DNA from: Prevotella sp.
GTDB lineage: Bacteria > Bacteroidota > Bacteroidia > Bacteroidales > Bacteroidaceae
Reading direction: 5' to 3'
DNA: 9,742 nucleotides
NCBI GenBank assembly: GCA_021204605.1
Contig: JAJPZD010000174.1
Coordinates: 1-9,742, forward strand
Positions 6,537-9,742 of this stretch are shown piece by piece. Positions within the stretch are counted from its first letter, which is position 1; every line of letters starts with the position of its first letter. The translations under genes and the position numbers were made by a program. A model generated the notes under the pieces. It searched no databases. It had not been told where the DNA came from and saw only the letters and a program-made list of their open reading frames with translations.

Positions 6537-7581
6537 TAACTTTATTGACAGAATAAAGCTCCCTTTCCGTAAAGAAAAGGAGCTTTATTTATCTTTATAT
6601 AAGATAATGGGGTTCTTCCCCCACAACATCACCTTGTATAAGATGGCTCTCATGCACAAGAGCATCGCACACCGTAATTCAAAGGGGAAGCCTGTCAACA
6701 ACGAGCGTTTGGAGTTCTTAGGAGACGCTATCCTCGATGCTATCGTCGGGGACATAGTATATCGGCATTTCGAAGGAAAGCATGAAGGATTCCTCACCAA
6801 CACTCGCAGCAAGATAGTGCAGCGTGACACACTTAACAAATTGGCCAATGAGATTGGTATCAGTCAGTTGATCCTGTCAAGCGGCCACCCTTCTTCCCAC
6901 AACAGTTATATGGAGGGGAATGCTTTCGAGGCACTCGTAGGCGCTATTTATCTTGACCGAGGATATAACGCCTGCATGCGTTTCATGCAGAAACGTATCT
7001 TGACACAAATAATAAATATCGACAAAGTGGCGTACAAGGAAGTGAATTTCAAAAGCAAACTCTTAGAATGGTGCCAAAAAAACAAGGTGGCACTTGAGTT
7101 CAAGTTGTTGGAACAGAAGCGCGATGACAACAACAGCCCTGTATTCTCTTACCAGGCAGTAATTGAAGGTATAGAAGCAGGTAAGGGCGAGGGCTACTCC
7201 AAGAAAGAAAGTCAGCAGATAGCGAGCAAGATAACGCTGCAGAGTCTTAGGCGCAAGCCTCAGTTTATTGATGCCGTATTCGCTGCTAAAGCTGACCGCA
7301 CAAAAATGGAGGAGGAGCCAGTGGAGAACGTGCCTGACGTGGATGCCAAGGAGGAGTTCATCATTCACCACGAACAGGAAAGCACAGAGCCAGTGAAAGA
7401 GAAAAAGACAAGAAAGAACAAAGAGAAAACGGAAAGTATCAATATGGTAAAAGAAGATGAAAACCCAGAGGACACATCTGTGCTAAAAACGGAGCCGCAG
7501 GACAAACCTCTTACAAAGGAAGAAATTATCGCAGCCGCTGAGTTGGCTGCCTTCGGTGACACTTCGTCTGATGAAAAATAA
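6526..7581 (+). CDS. rnc: Ribonuclease III with long C-terminal tail
   Basis: Double-strand-specific endoribonuclease that matures rRNA precursors and cleaves structured mRNAs. The catalytic domain (about 20-165) has the signature NERLEFLGDAILD (59-71), with E63 and D67 as metal ligands, and GNAFEALVGAIYLD (131-144) with E135. At the position of E. coli D114 there is Asn132. A double-stranded RNA-binding domain follows (about 173-242, VNFKSKLLEW to ASKITLQSL). Beyond it is a ~105-residue, Lys/Glu-rich, low-complexity tail, making 351 aa against about 226 in E. coli; I recall similar tails in other Bacteroidales. The ATG at 6526 overlaps fabF by 11 bp and is favoured because homology (RKEKELYLSLYKIMGF) starts near residue 15. 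Codons 9-22 also form a strong RNA stem-loop. Confidence 0.96.
   Translation: MTIDNFIDRIKLPFRKEKELYLSLYKIMGFFPHNITLYKMALMHKSIAHRNSKGKPVNNERLEFLGDAILDAIVGDIVYRHFEGKHEGFLTNTRSKIVQRDTLNKLANEIGISQLILSSGHPSSHNSYMEGNAFEALVGAIYLDRGYNACMRFMQKRILTQIINIDKVAYKEVNFKSKLLEWCQKNKVALEFKLLEQKRDDNNSPVFSYQAVIEGIEAGKGEGYSKKESQQIASKITLQSLRRKPQFIDAVFAAKADRTKMEEEPVENVPDVDAKEEFIIHHEQESTEPVKEKKTRKNKEKTESINMVKEDENPEDTSVLKTEPQDKPLTKEEIIAAAELAAFGDTSSDEK
6552..6589 (+). promoter_or_regulatory. Stem-loop at the fabF-rnc junction inside the rnc coding sequence
   Basis: AATAAAGCTCCCTTTC (6552-6567) and GAAAAGGAGCTTTATT (6574-6589) are inverted copies with a single mismatch (6563/6578) around a 6-nt loop. A G-U pair at 6551/6590 could extend the helix. 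It begins 15 bp after the fabF stop and covers rnc codons 9-22; a T-rich stretch (6590-6600) follows the 3' arm. It could act as a processing site for RNase III itself, as a partial terminator after fabF, or as a brake on rnc translation. The structure is seen in the sequence; the role is inferred. Confidence 0.6.
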
Positions 7582-7662
7582 CAATTGGTATGCAACGCTG
7601 CTTGCAAATGTCACTGCCACGAACAATGAACTGCCCCCAAAAGTTTGCCTGCGAAACCCAAA
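7582..7662. other. Short convergent intergenic gap between rnc and the OPT gene
   Basis: Two transcripts converge on this 81-bp gap. Only 4-bp stems such as GCAA/TTGC can be drawn, with no T-run, so I cannot identify a terminator for either gene. Confidence 0.4.
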
Positions 7663-9648
7663 TTACTTTCTCTTTGTGGCAATAACAAAGTAAGTGATTA
7701 AAAGGATATAAGCCACTAAAGACACAACCTCTGATAATGTGTTGTTGAGCCAGGCATCGTTCATCAGGTTGATGCCACCGAAGCGGAGCAATGCACTGAC
7801 AACACCCATGATGGCACCGCCTGCGATAAATCCACTTGCTATAAGCGTACCCTTCTCACCACGCTCCTTGTTGACATTCTCATCTTTGCTGCGGGTTGTA
7901 ACATACCAGTTGATAGCGCCACCGACGAGCAGAGGAATGTTGAGCTCTATGGGGATGAACATACCGAGAGCGAAGGCAAGAGCCGGCACTTTGAGCCATG
8001 TCAATATGATGGCTATCAACGCACCGATGCCGTACAAAATCCACGGCGCATCAATACCGTTCATCAGAGGGTCGATAACCGCAGCCATGGCGTTGGCCTG
8101 TGGTGCGGCAAGTTGTCCGCTTGCGAAACCGTATGTCTTGTCGAGCAATATCATCACTCCGCAGACGGTAGCCGCCGATACCAACGTTCCGAAAAATTTC
8201 CACGACTCCTGTTTCTTTGGTGTGGAGCCGAGCCAATAACCAATCTTCAAGTCGGTGATGAAAGACCCCGAAACCGACAGTGCGGTACAAACCACGCCAC
8301 CCATAATAAGGGCAGCCACCATGCCACCAGTGCCTTTAAGTCCCACAGCCACCATCACCACAGAGGTGAGGATAAGCGTCATAAGTGTCATACCAGAAAC
8401 AGGATTGCTGCCCACGATAGCTATCGCATTGGCGGCGACAGTAGTAAAGAGGAAGGCTATTATTGCCACGAGGAGCAGTCCGATAACTGCAAAGAGCAGG
8501 TTGCCGTGCATAACGCCGGCCCAGAAGAAGATAAACACCGCTACTATCGAGGCGATAACCCCGATGGCAATTACCTTGAAAGAGATGTCACGCTGTGTGC
8601 GCAGTTGGGCCTTGTCGTTGTTCTTGCCGCCTTTCATCTCCCTTGCAGCCAGACCGACAGCATTGCGGATGATGCCCCATGACTTTACGATGCCTATAAT
8701 ACCGGCCATGGCGATACCACCGATACCGATATACTTGCCGTAAGAGGTGAAGATGGCTTCGGGCGACATTGCTCCGACAGGGTCAGCGATGGAAGGGTTC
8801 CACATATTCAACACATCATTGGGGAAGATGAGAGCCATGCCCGGCACGATAATCCACCACACTGCCACCGAGCCGAGACAGATGATGAAAGCATATTTAA
8901 GACCAACGATATAGCCAAGACCGAGAACAGCCGCCCCGGTATTCACCTTGAAAACCAACTTAGCCTTGTCAGCGAGAGCCTCACCCCAGCCGAACACACG
9001 GGTAGTGAAGTTCTCGTTCCACCACCCGAAAGTGGCAACTATAAAGTCATAAATACCGCCGACAAGACCAGCTATCAGCAATGGCTTAGCCTGCTTTCCC
9101 CCTTTGGCACCACTTACAAGCACCTGTGTTGTCGCCGTAGCCTCCGGGAAAGGGTATTTGCCGTGCATGTCACTGACAAAGTATTTACGGAATGGGATGA
9201 GAAAGAGAATGCCGAGAACACCGCCCAACAGAGAGCTGAGGAAAATCTGGATGAACGACGCACTCATCTCCGGGTATTTGTCCTTGAGAATATAGATAGC
9301 CGGCAGGGTGAAGATAGCACCAGCAACTACAGCACCCGAACAGGCACCGATACTCTGAATGATGACATTCTCGCCCAAAGCATTGTTACGTTTCGCGGCA
9401 GTGGAGACCCCGACAGCGATAATGGCGATAGGGATGGCGGCCTCGAACACCTGGCCCACACGCAAGCCGAGGTATGCGGCTGCGGCGGAGAAGAGGATAG
9501 CCATCAGGACACCCCACGTAACCGACCAGCCGTTCACTTCGGGGTAAGACCTCTTAGGGTTCATCACCGGTTTGTACTCATCGCCCTCTTTCAGTTCAGT
9601 GAAAGCATTGTCGGGCAACTGCATGTTGTCTTTCTCTTTTTGTTCCAT
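7663..9648 (-). CDS. OPT family oligopeptide transporter
   Basis: A large inner-membrane secondary transporter of the OPT family, whose members take up small peptides or metal-chelate compounds driven by cation gradients. The 661-aa protein has a hydrophilic N-terminus of about 40 residues and then many hydrophobic spans to the end, the usual size and layout for bacterial OPT proteins. Recognisable stretches are WSVTWGVLMAILFSAAAAYLGLRVGQ (about 41-66), the hallmark GKYPFPEATATTQVL (163-177) after the loop near 155-163, and LSVSGSFITDLKIGYWLGSTP (457-477). A cytosolic basic loop lies near 335-355. The start at 9648 has an A-rich upstream region without Shine-Dalgarno; M9 is an alternative. 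The gene stands alone on the minus strand, convergent with rnc. Substrate cannot be told from sequence. Confidence 0.94.
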   Translation of the reverse strand: MEQKEKDNMQLPDNAFTELKEGDEYKPVMNPKRSYPEVNGWSVTWGVLMAILFSAAAAYLGLRVGQVFEAAIPIAIIAVGVSTAAKRNNALGENVIIQSIGACSGAVVAGAIFTLPAIYILKDKYPEMSASFIQIFLSSLLGGVLGILFLIPFRKYFVSDMHGKYPFPEATATTQVLVSGAKGGKQAKPLLIAGLVGGIYDFIVATFGWWNENFTTRVFGWGEALADKAKLVFKVNTGAAVLGLGYIVGLKYAFIICLGSVAVWWIIVPGMALIFPNDVLNMWNPSIADPVGAMSPEAIFTSYGKYIGIGGIAMAGIIGIVKSWGIIRNAVGLAAREMKGGKNNDKAQLRTQRDISFKVIAIGVIASIVAVFIFFWAGVMHGNLLFAVIGLLLVAIIAFLFTTVAANAIAIVGSNPVSGMTLMTLILTSVVMVAVGLKGTGGMVAALIMGGVVCTALSVSGSFITDLKIGYWLGSTPKKQESWKFFGTLVSAATVCGVMILLDKTYGFASGQLAAPQANAMAAVIDPLMNGIDAPWILYGIGALIAIILTWLKVPALAFALGMFIPIELNIPLLVGGAINWYVTTRSKDENVNKERGEKGTLIASGFIAGGAIMGVVSALLRFGGINLMNDAWLNNTLSEVVSLVAYILLITYFVIATKRK

Positions 9649-9677
9649 TGTAATTTTTTAATAGGGTTAGGCGGATT

Positions 9678-9725
9678 TGGAAAGAAAAGAAAAAGGACTG
9701 GCAAGCCCTATCCTGTCAGTCCTTT
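9678..9725 (-). terminator. Terminator-like hairpin ahead of the OPT gene
   Basis: AAAGGACTGGCA (9692-9703) pairs with TGTCAGTCCTTT (9714-9725) through 12 positions, one of them a wobble, around a 10-nt loop. On the minus strand the hairpin is followed by a T-rich run (9691-9678, broken by two C). It therefore reads as an intrinsic terminator in the same direction as the OPT gene, either ending an upstream gene beyond the window or acting as a leader attenuator. No consensus promoter is visible between it and the OPT start. Confidence 0.65.
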
Positions 9726-9742
9726 ATCCACAATTATTTAAT

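Noticed and set aside
9163..9741. Long plus-strand open frame (192 codons) antisense to the OPT gene, with others at 7739-8239, 8113-8682 and 8255-8743
   Set aside because: The opposite strand encodes a convincing OPT transporter throughout. The antisense translations are rich in Thr, His, Arg and Pro with no family resemblance, as expected for mirror frames of a hydrophobic protein gene.
1..9742. CRISPR array, tRNA, rRNA, phage or toxin-antitoxin genes
   Set aside because: No regularly spaced direct repeats, cloverleaf sequences or matching protein families were found on either strand.

Overview
The window looks like chromosome from a Bacteroidales bacterium, most likely Prevotella or a close relative. 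Three things point there: the protein families (DUF4254 beside a family 9 glycosyltransferase, a Bacteroidetes-type RNase III with a charged tail, an AAA-ATPase-like/PD-(D/E)XK protein, an OPT transporter), the near absence of Shine-Dalgarno sequences, and three promoters matching or nearly matching the Bacteroidetes pattern TTTG-N19/20-TAnnTTTG. No tRNA, rRNA, CRISPR array, transposase or phage gene was seen.

Layout. (1) 1-1020, plus: the 3' part of an AAA-ATPase-like/PD-(D/E)XK nuclease-superfamily gene, cut by the window edge. (2) 1021-1558: accessory debris, made of a ~130-bp imperfect palindromic repeat, a decayed carboxymuconolactone-decarboxylase-like pseudogene (minus) with an in-frame stop, and an isolated hairpin. 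(3) 1559-3491, minus: DUF4254, GT9 glycosyltransferase and rubredoxin, read in that order; the first two overlap by 4 bp and all three probably form one unit from a promoter near 3517-3547. (4) 3668-4714, plus: pdxB (vitamin B6 synthesis), transcribed divergently from its own promoter. (5) 5018-7581, plus: acpP-fabF-rnc, a compact fatty-acid/RNA-processing operon with a 303-bp AT-rich upstream region; fabF and rnc overlap by 11 bp. (6) 7663-9648, minus: a large OPT-family transporter convergent with rnc, with a terminator-like hairpin in front of it.

How the genes relate: acpP supplies the acyl carrier and fabF the elongating condensing enzyme of fatty acid synthesis, while rnc is translationally linked to fabF. 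The GT9/DUF4254 pair points to lipopolysaccharide or other surface-glycan assembly. pdxB starts the DXP-dependent pyridoxal phosphate branch.

Most of the window is ordinary housekeeping DNA and I see no clearly new multi-gene system. The most interesting signal is a 16-bp stem-loop (15 of 16 pairs) in the first codons of rnc, just after the fabF stop. It could be an RNase III self-cleavage site or an intra-operon attenuator. Second-tier items are the hairpin ahead of the OPT gene, an Asn where E. coli RNase III has a conserved Asp, an inverted repeat upstream of the acpP promoter whose half-site also occurs between the divergent DUF4254 and pdxB promoters, and the repeat that abuts a decaying gene.
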